Source: Pachypanchax playfairii (lineage: Eukaryota; Chordata; Actinopteri; Cyprinodontiformes; Aplocheilidae). From it: 64,000 nt of DNA. Location of the stretch: positions 6,603,267-6,667,266 of the forward strand of contig SSNP01000015.1 of the NCBI GenBank assembly GCA_006937955.1, read 5' to 3'. Each line of letters begins with the position of its first letter. Position 1 is the first letter of the stretch. Shown one piece after another: positions 47,901 through 58,263 of this stretch. Position numbers and translations under genes: made by a program. The notes beneath the pieces were generated by a model, which saw only the letters and a program-made list of their open reading frames with translations, was not told where the DNA came from and did not search any database.

Positions 47901-50900
47901 GACCAGAACAAACTCTATTAATGAAACACTGTGTTTTATAATAAATGCTTTTAGATTGTAGCATGATGAAGGACAGATGGAGCTGCAGTATGTAGCATCT
48001 TCAGACTCTTTACTCGTGTGTCTTCTAAGTTATAAACACGAGGGTAAGACAGTGATAAGAACAGGTGATAAATATTTAATGTAACACGATGAATTATTCA
48101 TACTGCAGTCGAGTTTTCTGAACGTCTGCTAACGTTTTCAGGGCGGTGAATCGCAGGTCAGCCTCTCAGATATGACATGCAGTGAAAGCGCCTCATCATT
48201 CCAGTCTGTCAGTCAGACCTCCACTCCAGAGATCCTCGTGGGCCTGATTTACAACGCCACGACTGGACGGCTCTCTGTGGAGATCATCAAGGGCATCCAC
48301 TTCAAAAACCTGGCAGCCAATAAGCCACCCAGTAAGTTCCCTAAAACGTTTTGTTATTAAATAATAAACAATGTTTTTCTGATTTGTTTGAAATGAACAT
48401 ACAGACAAACTTTAACCGTAAAAAAACATTTTAACTCATTTAGTTACAATAAAAAACACCATGAGGGTTTGTTAAAGTAAAAAAGATTCTGCTCAGTTTT
48501 TAACATCCAGTCAGAGGAACTATCTCGTCTTCGCTCCTCCTTTTCAGTTTTTAAATTCAGTCCCTGGTTTTCCTCATTTTCATGATCCTCCCTGGTCAGC
48601 TTCCTCGAGTCCAACCGAGTCCAAGTTCAATTAAAAACCCTCCTGTTGAACTTTGTGCATTGTTGTTTTTGGCTTTCTGACCCTGTTTCTCTTTCCAAAC
48701 ATTGTTTATGTCTTGCACCTGAACTTCTCTCACCCTACAACCTTTTTCACATCTTGGTCCGATGTTTTTCTTACTGCTGTCCAACCCTTGTTGTCAGACG
48801 GGCTGTTCTGTTGTCTAAAGCACTTGATAGGTGGACAGGTTTATATAATCAGAGGTGAGTCTTCTCCTGCCCCAAAGTGATGAACTGTTGGTGGTGAACT
48901 CTGGACCTCATTCATCTTCATGGATGCAGTTAAATAAACTGGAGTCCCACAGGGACCCATTTCAGGCCCCAGTGACTTCCAGATGCACGTAGATGACAGT
49001 AAAACTTGTGATCCAGTTGCAGATAAACTATCCTGAAGTTTAGAAAAACATCAGTGTGGTTGGATGTCTCATGTTTATCTTCAAATACTAAAAAAAAACA
49101 TAAAAAATTCATCTTTATTATAAAACTCAGAATTGTTCAGTGTTAGTTTATTAATTACGCTGTAAATTACAGTGTTTTTATACCTTAAATATAACCCCAT
49201 GGTGATTTATTAACAATATGACTCTCATCCATGAAGATGTTTGCTTGTTTTAAATCATGCTGCTGCATTCTGAACATGTATGTTACATTATACATGCTAT
49301 CTCCCCCCCTTTACCCGCCTCACGTGTGTTTGTGATGCTTTAAAGTCACGTTGTTTGGTTGCTAATGGACACCTAAGAGGTGTGTTGTGTGTCATTAACT
49401 GCTGGCTTCAGTCAAACAGACACTTTGGCATGCTTTGGGTGTGATTTTACATTTTTCAGCTCTGCTTCCAGCTCATGAACCAGAAAAAGGACTTCTGTAA
49501 AAGACCCACTCACTGTCCTCGTTTATTGCCATGTTTCTGGTATTCACAAATGTCTAACTAATAGCTAGCTGCCAGATTTTGTTTGTGCATTCCTGAAAAG
49601 CATTAAGTCTCCAAATTTTACCCAGAAAATAGTCACATCTGGTAACGCTGAAAAAAATCTTTGTGCAAAATCCTCACGAAGGTTCTGATTGACTTTGTGT
49701 GCCTCACAAAGTGGAAATAGCGAGATGCGGAGCACTTTCAAAGCTCCTTTTCTATCATTTCAAAACAGTAGCAAGCCGACGAGCCGAGTCAATCATCAGC
49801 CGCAGCCCCTCTCATTCAGCAACAATACCAAAGAGCCCTGCATCAACGCTACTGACCACTTAAGACATCCACAGCTCTACAGAACCCATTCAGCAGCAGT
49901 CAAAAAAGAAATCAAGGCTATTTTTTTCACTTTGCTTTTATGTCAAAGAGAGCAACTGAATGTGTGATTCAAGGCGTTGGAAAGCAGCTGGCACTCGACA
50001 GCATGAAAGCCTCAGCAATTCATTCAGTGCACTCCCTCCTCGACAGGAACATAATACACGGCATTATTGCAGTGTGTGGTTGTAGACGAGGGGCGAAACA
50101 CTCTCAGAGAGCCATTGTGATTACCTCTTTTCCTCTCGGCTCGGTTTACGGCTTCACTCTGTGTCATGATTTCTGCATGGAAATGAGAGGTAGTAAAGGA
50201 AACACTAAAATCAGACTTTACTTTAACTCGGTTTAATAAAAAAGTTATTGTGAGTCATAAAAAAGGGGACAAATAATTTAAAAAACATTAAGTGGAACCT
50301 TTTTAGTTCACTTTCCCTAAATTATTTTCAACTTCTAAACCAAGAAGAACTGATGGTGTTTTAAAGGTGGTCACAACACAATAATTCTCAAACCTGCCTA
50401 AATCTTTTGCACGGTGCTGTAAATCTCATCTGAACGTTAAATGTGAGATTTATTTGTCATCGCTTGAATATTCTCATTTGATTCCTGAAGATTTGCCGTG
50501 ACTCCAGATGATGGGGTTTTGTTGTAGATGGGACACCGCCCTCGGCTCTGAAAGTCTTTGCTCAAGTCGTGACACTGACACTGTGTCAAAGTCAGAGAGA
50601 ATTATAGCAGATCCTCCAGGTATTTCCTGAATCAGTTAGTTTCAGAGGAGGCTCCTCTTCTTCTAACTCCAAGCAGATCCATCACTAACTTGAAGAAAAT
50701 CATCACTTTTCATCCTTAACCTTCTTCTCCGACTTCAGGTTAGACACACAGCCGTTGCATAGCAACAAGACTAAAGTAACGCTCCTGCATCCTTTCAGTT
50801 CCTGCTCTGTTATTGTAGCAACTGTGCTTTGTGTTTGATCAGGAGAAAACCGCATCCTCTGTGGTCAGAATCTTACACATCAACGGCTGTGACATTATTT

Positions 50901-51430
50901 CAAGAGCAAATGTTTCAGGGGAAAATGGGTCACGCATCGCTGCAGAGGAAACGCAGCTGCAGCAGGTCGTGTTGTTTGAAAGTTTAAACTTTGGAAAGAT
51001 TTACTGTGAGGATTTTGCACAAATAATCTATGATTCACGGTGAATCTGCTAATAAACTCCATGTTTTGCATTTTAAAACTGTTTTTGTGATGTTTTTGAA
51101 CCTGCTTCCGGTTCAGATACGTACGTGAAGCTGACCCTGCTGAACTCCATGGGCCACGAAATGTCCAAGTGTAAGACGTCCATCTGTCGGGGGCAGCCCA
51201 ACCCAACCTACAAAGAGACATTTGTCTTCCAGGTGGCCCTGTTCCAGCTCTCTGATGTTACTCTCATCCTCTCCGTCTACAACAAGCGCAGCATGAAGCG
51301 TAAGGAGATGATCGGCTGGATTTCTCTGGGCCTGAACAGCTCCGGCGAGGAGGAACTCACCCACTGGACTCAGATGAAGGAGTCCAAAGGACAGCAGGTC
51401 TGTCGCTGGCACAGTTTACTGGAGTCCTAA
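32639..51430 (+). CDS. syt14: Synaptotagmin-14 (8 coding exons)
   Basis: SYT14 is an atypical synaptotagmin acting in membrane trafficking without calcium binding; human SYT14 is linked to a recessive spinocerebellar ataxia. Exons 32639-32651, 38723-38770, 41806-41958, 43122-43349, 46855-47120, 47199-47648, 48142-48331 and 51117-51430 join in frame to 553 residues (human about 555). The N terminus reads MALDGGERHCGVHELICVRK. A transmembrane segment follows at about 24-46 (VLGFLTAIALFIILMTFLFW), then an acidic Ser-rich linker, C2A at about 255-380 and C2B at about 408-550, ending HSLLES. Start ATG 32639 has good context and its 13-nt exon phase matches exon 2. The transmembrane exon, SSDSEDELMGQY and RMKRTPPLDELQPPPYQDE identify SYT14 rather than SYT16. 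Confidence 0.95.
34279..35168. mobile_element. Probable piggyBac-type MITE in syt14 intron 1
   Basis: The ends aggtgggatatggaat (34279) and gttccatataccacct (ending 35168) are imperfect inverted repeats. Both are flanked by TTAA (34275-34278 and 35169-35172), the target duplicated by piggyBac transposases. The 890-bp interior has no transposase, so the element is non-autonomous. Confidence 0.65.
35581..35660. repeat. 12-bp tandem repeat
   Basis: About 6.7 copies of a GT/GGG-rich 12-bp unit (acagggttcagg, atcgggttcggg, accgtgttcagg). Since 12 is a multiple of 3, the frame reads as a Gly/Ser/Cys-rich repeat, which is not evidence of a protein. Confidence 0.85.
37395..38225 (+). repeat. Possible LTR-like or other dispersed repeat
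   Basis: The segment has a tatatga box near 37523 and a terminal stretch with aataaaat near 38154 followed by cttcctggtcgttgcacg. That layout (promoter box, then poly(A) signal near a conserved end) is like a solo LTR or a related fish repeat. Boundaries and class are uncertain. Confidence 0.3.
38771..41805 (+). other. syt14: syt14 intron 2
   Basis: A 3.0-kb AT-rich intron with no exon or clear transposon recognised. A short poly-C/CA run lies at 40121-40156. Open frames on the opposite strand near its 3' end are not coding. Confidence 0.5.
43122..47120 (+). CDS. syt14: syt14 exons 4-5, cytoplasmic linker
   Basis: Exon 4 (43122-43349) encodes DKASSEADLQDSSSDSEDEL and RQKYSPLTAGYDGYSSEAS. 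Exon 5 (46855-47120) encodes NCIQRMKRTPPLDELQPPPY and YEEDVPSDSTAVLSPE. Both are highly conserved with the mammalian SYT14 linker. The acidic serine clusters resemble casein-kinase-2 sites, which is inference. Confidence 0.93.
43350..46854 (+). other. syt14: syt14 intron 4
   Basis: A 3.5-kb intron without recognised exons. The stretch 45400-45820 is complex, balanced in composition and free of simple repeats, unlike its surroundings, and is a candidate conserved non-coding element. Confidence 0.45.
47199..47648 (+). CDS. syt14: syt14 exon 6, C2A domain
   Basis: This single 450-nt exon encodes residues 237-386: YGTLDIVFDYDLEEQQLTVT, then SWQVHLVLLPTKKQRAKT, PCPIFTETFRFSHVESEM and FYLTKLNLQGKMSVPVILEP. 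At the loop where calcium-binding synaptotagmins have SDPYVK, this protein has SWQVHL, so a coordinating aspartate is missing. That agrees with the known calcium independence of SYT14. Confidence 0.95.
48142..51430 (+). CDS. syt14: syt14 exons 7-8, C2B domain and stop
   Basis: Exon 7 (48142-48331) encodes GGESQVSLSDMTCSESASSF and EILVGLIYNATTGRLSVEII. Exon 8 (51117-51430) continues NTYVKLTLLNSMGHEMSKCK, NPTYKETFVFQVALFQLSDV and the WHSLLES terminus, with TAA at 51428-51430. NTYVK replaces the SDPYVK calcium loop. The intron between them (2.8 kb) contains a possible LINE scrap and a low-repeat stretch at 49650-50200. Confidence 0.95.
48860..49060 (+). mobile_element. Possible LINE fragment in syt14 intron 7
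   Basis: The + strand reads GVPQGPISGP near 48941 and a degraded DDS motif near 48992. This spacing and wording resemble the reverse-transcriptase core of L2-like LINEs. The match is short and decayed. Confidence 0.3.
49650..50200. promoter_or_regulatory. Candidate conserved non-coding element
   Basis: About 550 bp in syt14 intron 7 is dense, non-repetitive and free of stop-biased AT drift, in contrast with neighbouring intron DNA. That texture is typical of developmental enhancers in fish. No conservation data were available, so this is a suggestion from composition only. Confidence 0.3.
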
Positions 51431-53200
51431 CAGTAATGCAGCAGCAGGTTGAGGAAACCAGTGAGGATCACTGAGTGCAGTTTGATCCCAGATGGAGAAG
51501 AACCAGAGAAGATCAGCGAACACAGGGCCACACGTCTGCACTCAGACCTGTTCATGTTTAATTTGATGGTGATTAGATGTCTGGTTAGTAATCCAATCCT
51601 CACTTTCACTGAATACCTTAAAACAACCTCTACGTCTCGGTAGAATCAGGTCTTTGATTACACGAGTTCTCACTCCTCCAGCTTAAACAACTCACATCAC
51701 AAGAACTGTAAACTTCCTAAAAACCTCATCTTTATCCACTAATTAATCCAAAATAAGAGTCCAGACAGTCCAGCTCATTAAACAGGTGTTAACAAACAGC
51801 TGGAACATCATCTCCAGTCAGCTGCTCGGCCTCGTCTTCAGTGTTATGTTTTCTTCTACAAGACGGATGTACTTTACAAATATAATGTGTCCAGGTCACA
51901 TGACCTGAGTACAGGCTAACTGAAAGCAACAGTCTTTAACATGAAACAGACATCTTGGGGAGAATAAACACCTTCACCTGGTGCTAATAAACNGAGCTGT
52001 GGCTGCAGCAGCCTTTGCCTTATATTCGTCATAAATTCGTACGATTCTTTTAGAAACAAACACAATGAGAGAGCACACACACCTGCATCTGCAGTTACAC
52101 AAAGCACACACACTGCAGCACCATTTCAAACCCCACTGAGAGGAATTTAACAAAAGATTTCAGCTTTCAGAATGTCCACAGGCCAACGACTTGCACTCGG
52201 TTTTTATTTACAGATCAGAGAAAACACACTTTACTATGCCTGTGGTTATTATGGAAGTTGTGCAGTGTTTACAAAGTGTGTGTGTGTGTGTGCATGTGTT
52301 AAAATGAGGCTCTCAGACTGATAGTTGTTGCTTTTTTATGTTGGGTGTGAATATTTCTGCCAGATCAAAGTCTTACTGTCTGATTTTAACTTGTAAATGT
52401 TTTTATCTATTTTTGTATTAACACTAAGGAACAGATCGTGTTAATGAGATCTGAATCCTCTGTGAGCAGTACGGTTCTGGATCGGTTCTGGATACTCAGT
52501 TCATGTGTGGCAGATGTGATGAAGACCAGCAGAGTTCAGATGTTTTCTAACAGACTGTAACAGAAGCACAGCTTTTACCTGTGAAACAAACACACCTGGT
52601 GAAAGTCAGTTCAGTTATTTTAAATCAACTTTAACACCAATAATAATATCTGTAAAGAAGTTAAAGTCTTTTCTGTAGAATCTCAAAGAAAAAGAGGCTT
52701 TAAATGTTTTTTAAAACTATCCTAAAATATTAAAATTACTTTTACTGTTAAAAACAAAGTCTAAATGCTTTCAGCCGAAATAAGAGTCGATTTGATGTAA
52801 CTGGTTGTAAAACAACAGAAATATGTTAGAAAATGTGCTTTAAACCACCGAATGTGCAGCACAAATCTTTCACTCGGTGTGTTTTAGTAAAACACGTGTA
52901 TTATTCCTGCTGCATTCAAGAAACTTTTGATTTTGGAGGCTGGTCTTAATTTACAGTTTTATTTGTTTTATAATCAACCTTTGCCTCAGGCGGCATCGGT
53001 GCCTTAATGTTTTAGACTCAGCAGCCTTGTGTCACCGTGTCTTATTAACATACCTGTAAATGTACTTCTCTTCTGTAATTATGATTGAGTTTGTTTTGTA
53101 AAAATTACTTTACAACAAAGATAATTTATATGTGACAATGTTATTGTAAGAAAAAGAAAAAAAGAAAAACAGTGTTGGAGCATTTTTTAAAAACCATCTT
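51431..53200 (+). other. syt14: syt14 3' UTR and downstream flank
   Basis: No further exon is seen. A single ambiguous base (n) lies at 51993 and a short TG run near 52278. I could not find a canonical AATAAA with confidence; ATTAAA variants occur near 52734 and 53334. The 3' end of syt14 therefore stays open. Confidence 0.45.
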
Positions 53201-54379
53201 ATACAATAATTTTATCATGAATCTTTGTGATTAACTTGCATTGGCACAAAACAGCCAGCAGGTGGCGCACTGTTACAGTTAACTTTTTGTTTCAGTGGTT
53301 GAACTTAAGATTTAAGCTTTTAATTTGAGTTAATTAAAATCATTTTAGCTTCACATGCAAAAAGATCGAACAGTTTAATTCTACAATGTCCAAATAGAAA
53401 ACATGAAATATACCATCATGTATGAACAAAATGTTTCTTGTTGTTTACAAAAGTTCCTCATCTGTGGAAGATGAAAAGGATTATAAAAAGCAACAGAGAT
53501 GAAAGTTTTTTAAACATTTGTGATCTGAGCAAAGTGATAGTGAAGGACGAACATGTCAGTCGCTGAATCAAAGAGGGAATGCAGGACCAGATGAGGAGAC
53601 TGAGGATGTTCCACCTTAGCCACAGTCTGATAGTCATCATGCATCTATCCTTCAGAGTTTGTAGTTTTCTTGCTTGTTGTATAATAATGTTTTTTTTTTT
53701 TTACGTTTCATGGCATCTACCACAGTCTGATGCCATTGTTCATTTCGCCACAATGTAATGACAGACTGTTTGAGTGGAACCTGAATGCACCACAACAGGG
53801 ACAAACGTTTAACAATTATTTTACATCTGCCAAGGATGTCATGTTTTGCCAGTGTTTGTTTGTCTGACTCTTAGCAACATCATTTAAAAGGTTGTGGACT
53901 GTATTTTCATGACATTTTTAGGAAATTCCCAGAATGGGTCAAGGAGCAACTGATTAGATTTTTGGGGCGATGCAGATCACCGTACGGATCCAGAAATTAT
54001 TTAAAGGATTCTTTAACATTAAGAGATAATTCTATCTTCAGTGCATGTGGCTGTAACACCACGGTGAATGGTATGTGTGTGGAATTGAGGCACTTAGTGG
54101 AGGTCTGTGTTCTCCGAATGCTTTTCTAGTTAAAATTGTATTGAGCAGGAAGACCTCTATGGACAGGTAGGAAACCCAAATCTATAAGAGAGTGAAGATT
54201 AGTGTCTCTTATCAGGTAAGTATTTAGATGATTTTTGTAAATTGCAGGCACACAGACTGGGAAACATGACGTACAGTCTAATAATTATAGTTTATTTAGC
54301 TCTTGGGTTTTCATTCTATTTTATAGCGTTTAGTTTTAACGTGGGTTTATTATGTTTAGTTAGTGTTTTTCTCCTCTCA
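52140..54379. other. Intergenic DNA after syt14
   Basis: AT-rich sequence with no gene recognised. A poly-T run lies near 53690 and the dispersed repeat at 53822-54130. 53460-53640 is open on the minus strand but shows no family similarity. Confidence 0.4.
53822..54130 (+). repeat. Widespread fish-type dispersed repeat
   Basis: The segment from catctgccaaggatgtcatg to gcttttctagtt has blocks (ggaggtctgtgttctccgaa, gcgatgcagatcaccg) that I recognise from a repeat scattered through many fish genomes. The class is not clear to me. Confidence 0.45.
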
Positions 54380-55982
54380 CTCATATAAAGCATGTTACCA
54401 GGACGGCCTACTTCCACCTGCGTAATGTTGATAAAATTAGGAGCATTCTGAATCAAAGTGATGCAGAAACATTAGTTAATGCATTTATTACTTCTAGACT
54501 TGATTATTGTAATTCTTTATTATCAGAATGTTCTAATAGTTCTGTTAAAGACCTCCAGCTGATCCAAAATACTGCTGCCAGAGTTCTGATGAGGGTTAGG
54601 AGAGATCATATTTCTCCTGTTTTAGCATCACTTCATTGGCTTCCTGTGAAATCCAGAATAAAGTTTTCAATTTTACTTTTGATGTATAAGGCCTTGAACG
54701 ACCAAGCTCCATCTGATATTAAAGATCTTATTGTTCCACATGTTCCTAACAGAGCACTTCACTCTCAGACTGCAGGTCTGCGTGTAGTTCCTAGAGTTTC
54801 TAAAAGTAGAATGGGAGGAAGAGCTTTTAGTTATCAGGCTCCTCTCCTGTGGAACCAGCTTCCACTTTTTATCCTTGAGGCAGACACCTTGTGTAGTTTT
54901 AAGAATAGACTTAAAACTTTCCTTTTTACACAATCCTATAGTCAGGGTTAGCTTGGGTTTTCCTGAGCTTTCCCTTTAGTTATGCTGCTATAGGCTTATG
55001 GTGCGTTCACACCGGCCCAACCGTCAACGTCAGAAGCATCAAGTTTACATGTAAAGTTTATGGTGGAGTTCGTCAGACCAGCGTCAGAGTCTCTGCGTCG
55101 CTTTGTGAGCGTTAGCAGCGTCAACTTTTCAAGCGTTTCAGGCGTTGACGCTTAAAACACGAGCAACGCAGAAGTTCAGCTAGCTGAACTTTGGACTCTC
55201 TTGAAGCGGCATGTCAACCAATCAGAGCGTCTCATCGTAGTGACGTACCTGAATGAAGCAGGAAGTCTTCAAACAGGGCGCGGGACAGACGGAAGTAGCA
55301 CTGGAAGCGAACCTCATCCATAGTCTATGACCTCATCCGTATGTAGCTCCTGGAGCAAAAGGTTTAACTCCTCAAACTCAGAACGCATTTGAAGAATGCT
55401 CAGAACATCCGATAACAAAGGAAGCCCCGCCTACACGCTCTTTTTAACAGTCAAGCGTTACGAGCTTCAACGCCTATGCGCTCTGACTGGCAGGCTTTAC
55501 AAGCTTCAACTTTCAAGCATCAAACTTGAAGCGTTATGAACGTTGCTTAACACTGACAAAGTGGCCGGTGTGAACGCACCATTAGACTGCTGGAGGACAT
55601 ACTGTCCACATGTCTTCACTCTCATTGTTATTGCTGCCATTAACTGTTTCTCTGTTTATCTTTCTATAGACATGACGACTGGCCCAAATCCATCAGTGTT
55701 TGTCTCTTTCCTGTCAGCTCAGACCCCAGTCGGCTCAAGCAGAAGGCCACCCATCCTGAGCCGGGTTCTGCTGGAGGTTTCTTCCTGTTAAAAGGGAGTC
55801 GTTCCTTTCCACTGTTGCTTGCTCAGGATGGGGTTTGCTCTGAATTAACAATTCAACCCAATCGGCTGGTTCCTTAGATAGAAAATGTTTTATTATTAAT
55901 TGGTTGATTTTTCTGTAAAGGGCCTTGAAATGACTTTCTCATGAACTGGTGCTTTATAAATGAATAAACTTGAAACTTGAAA
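54380..55982 (+). mobile_element. 5'-truncated L2-like LINE, interrupted by a MITE
   Basis: The 3' part of a LINE reverse-transcriptase ORF runs to TAG at 54949-54951 (HIKHVTRTAYFHLRN, SRLDYCNSLLS, LHWLPVKSRIKF, SRMGGRAFSYQAPLLWNQLP). A 3' UTR continues to 55982 and ends in repeated cttgaa. The 5' end is cut at about 54380, as in most LINE insertions. The 3' UTR is split by the element at 54999-55581 and lacks about 100 bp present in the copy at 62487-64000. Confidence 0.85.
54999..55581. mobile_element. 583-bp MITE nested in LINE 3' UTR
   Basis: Perfect 19-bp terminal inverted repeats (tggtgcgttcacaccggcc at 54999-55017 and its complement at 55563-55581) are flanked by a direct TTA on each side. 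The second LINE copy in the window shows the uninterrupted site with a single TTA. A 3-bp TWA target suggests PIF/Harbinger mobilisation. There is no transposase inside. Confidence 0.88.
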
Positions 55983-56064
55983 TAAACTTAAAACAAAACT
56001 CTTTGATACTGATAAAATGTCCATGTTATTACAAAACATCCTCAATAAATACATTTAATTTAAA

Positions 56065-56569
56065 GCAGTACCAAATAACTTTTACGACTTTAGGCTACAG
56101 TTTTGAAATTTGTCTAAGTGGATACTCACCGAAAAACATGTTCAGCTTAATATCAGATATCACTCTGAGCGCCGCCGGTAGCTTTACAATGGACTAAATA
56201 ACTTCAGTTCACAGCTGGAAGTGGTGTTCTGATGATTTATGCTGCCCTGATTAAAAATGCCACCATAATACGAATTTACAACTTATTTCATAACGAGATG
56301 TAATTAGAAGTTTATACAGTATTCTTGTTTATGGTGAGTGTGTCCTGTTAATTATTTAAACATATTTTTATGATCCTTTCCAGATATTTTCTATATAGAA
56401 GCCCTCTGGGTCCTTATCAGCCATTGTTGGGTCCTTCTCCTCTGGGTGTGTCCAAACATTTGCCTGTCGCTCTGACAATGCAAAGAAAGTAAAAACAACA
56501 TCATATTTAGTGTTTCTGTCCTGGGAGAATTTATTTGATAGTTAAAATGTATTTATGGAAAATTATAGT
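56065..56569 (-). repeat. Duplicated 500-bp segment, copy 2
   Basis: Second copy of the segment at 20755-21260, with scattered substitutions. The minus-strand frame keeps about 45 codons before the stop but has a TAA further upstream that copy 1 lacks. Similarity stops at 56569, just before the palindromic element. Confidence 0.8.
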
Positions 56570-56625
56570 ATGACGGACTCACCACTAGGGGTCTCTGTAT
56601 TTGTTTTTTTCAGGTCCAAGTCTGC

Positions 56626-57439
56626 CATGGGGAGCCACAGTCTCCTCCCCTTCCGGTTGGCCCATGGGTCCCCTGGACGAAAAAATAACGAATAGAAGTC
56701 AATGAAGCGATAAAAGTTATTTTCTTTGTCCGCTTTGTCTTACGCCCTGAATCACACATATGCTGTACCGCAATTTAAATGATAAATAATGATGTACGTT
56801 TTGACCAGGTCTGTCAAGTGGATTCGGATTTATTTATTTTTAAAATTTCATAATTAAAACGACTACAACTGGAAAGTCGCACATATGACGTCACGGCAGA
56901 GTCTCCCGAGTCTCACCGCTGCCTTTTCCCTCGTTTTTACGCGACAATGCCAGTTTGTTTGCCAAGAAAGCTATCATTTTCGACACGCGGCAAAAGTTAT
57001 TTCATATTTTGTGTGAAGACACGTAGTAGACTACAACCACTTGTCTCGTAAAATTGACGTCACCATATCGCTCAGAAGGAGAAGAAGAATCAGAATAGGA
57101 ACAATGGCGGTGAGTTTAGCAAGCTTCACCTTCTATCAGGACGAAGGAAGGAGCATTAAACGATTAGTTTTGTGGTGACATCCAGGTACAAAACACACCA
57201 GCATTGTCGCATAAAAACGAGGGAAAAGGCAGCGGTGAGACTCGAGAGTCTCTGCCGTGACGTCATATGTGCGACTTTCCAGTTGTTGTTTAAATTGCGG
57301 TACAGCATATGTGTGATTCAGGGTGTAAGACAAAGCGGACCAGAAAATAACTTATCGCTTCATTGACTTCCATTCATTATTTTTTCGTTCAGGGGACCCA
57401 TGGGCCGACCGGAAGGGGAGGAGACTGTGGCTCCCCATG
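56626..57439. mobile_element. 814-bp imperfect palindrome (foldback element)
   Basis: The left arm 56626-56950 and right arm 57201-57439 are inverted copies with high identity, starting catggggagccacag and ending ctgtggctccccatg. The right arm lacks about 85 bp present in the left (about 56782-56868). A 250-bp centre separates the arms. No transposase and no clear target duplication were seen. A non-autonomous foldback transposon is the likeliest reading. Confidence 0.75.
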
Positions 57440-57444
57440 TATGA

Positions 57445-57472
57445 GCACGCATGAGACTGTCATCATGCGTGC
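57445..57472. other. Short perfect hairpin
   Basis: gcacgcatga and tcatgcgtgc form a 10-bp stem with an 8-nt loop, 5 bp outside the large palindrome. It may be part of the same transposon's end structure. Confidence 0.6.
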
Positions 57473-57783
57473 AGGTGCTGTCGTACAAATGACCACAAAT
57501 TAGCCCAAAGGAAAAAACTGCGGAATAGTTATTTATTTTATTTTATTTCCTATATTAATCCCTCGTGTGGAAATTTGTCTCTGCATTTGACCCATCCTCA
57601 CCTTGAGGTGAGTTACACCAACACTGATTATATGGGTAGTTTTTATTTTCCGATAGCCCACGTATTATTGTTTTTTTTATTATTTATATAGAGTGCAGAT
57701 AACATCCTCAATGTATTTCTTATAGTTTCCATTTTCTAAAGTAGTGTTCCAAAAAATTTGCCTTTTGAAAGCGCCCTTGGTAC

Positions 57784-58263
57784 GTCAAAATATGAAATTC
57801 CGAGGTGTCTCTGAACGCGTCATCAGGAGGCGGGGTGAGACCTCGGCGCTCGTGTCTTTTTCTCCGTTGCAGATTCATTAGAAACTGTCAGCCCGACACC
57901 GTAAAGCTGTTCCGGGACTCTCAGAGACCAAAGCACCGGACTGAACGGACCAGAACCGAGACTCCAGTTCACCTCCGAAGAGAAAACTGAACAAACAACC
58001 GTGAAGACTTAAAAGAAATCATTGCGCGGGAACAGTGAGATGAACGGTTAATCTGACTGACAAGCAGCAAATCAGTAATTAATGATTAATCAATAATTAC
58101 ACGAGTTGTATGTAAACAGCGTGTGAGGTTGGTGGGTGTCATATTCGAGCCGCTGGAGGACTCGGTGCTGGATTTCAAGGATTTTTTATTTTCTTGAACG
58201 CATCTTGGATTTGAGCCGAAACCACAAAGAAACTGGAGCCGAGGTCCGAACTGTTCAATTCAG
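57784..58263 (+). other. Candidate first (non-coding) exon of a downstream gene
   Basis: This stretch is richer in CpG than its surroundings (gaacgcgtcatc, ggcggggtg, ctcggcgctcg, ttgcgcgggaac) and ends at a strong donor, CAG followed by gtaagat at 58264. No long ORF crosses it, so it would be 5' UTR. In human, SERTAD4 lies next to SYT14, which makes that gene a candidate; no coding exon of it is visible in the window. Confidence 0.35.

Noticed and set aside
49940..50236. 98-codon plus-strand frame in syt14 intron 7
   Set aside because: No similarity or splice logic; the sequence is better explained as non-coding.
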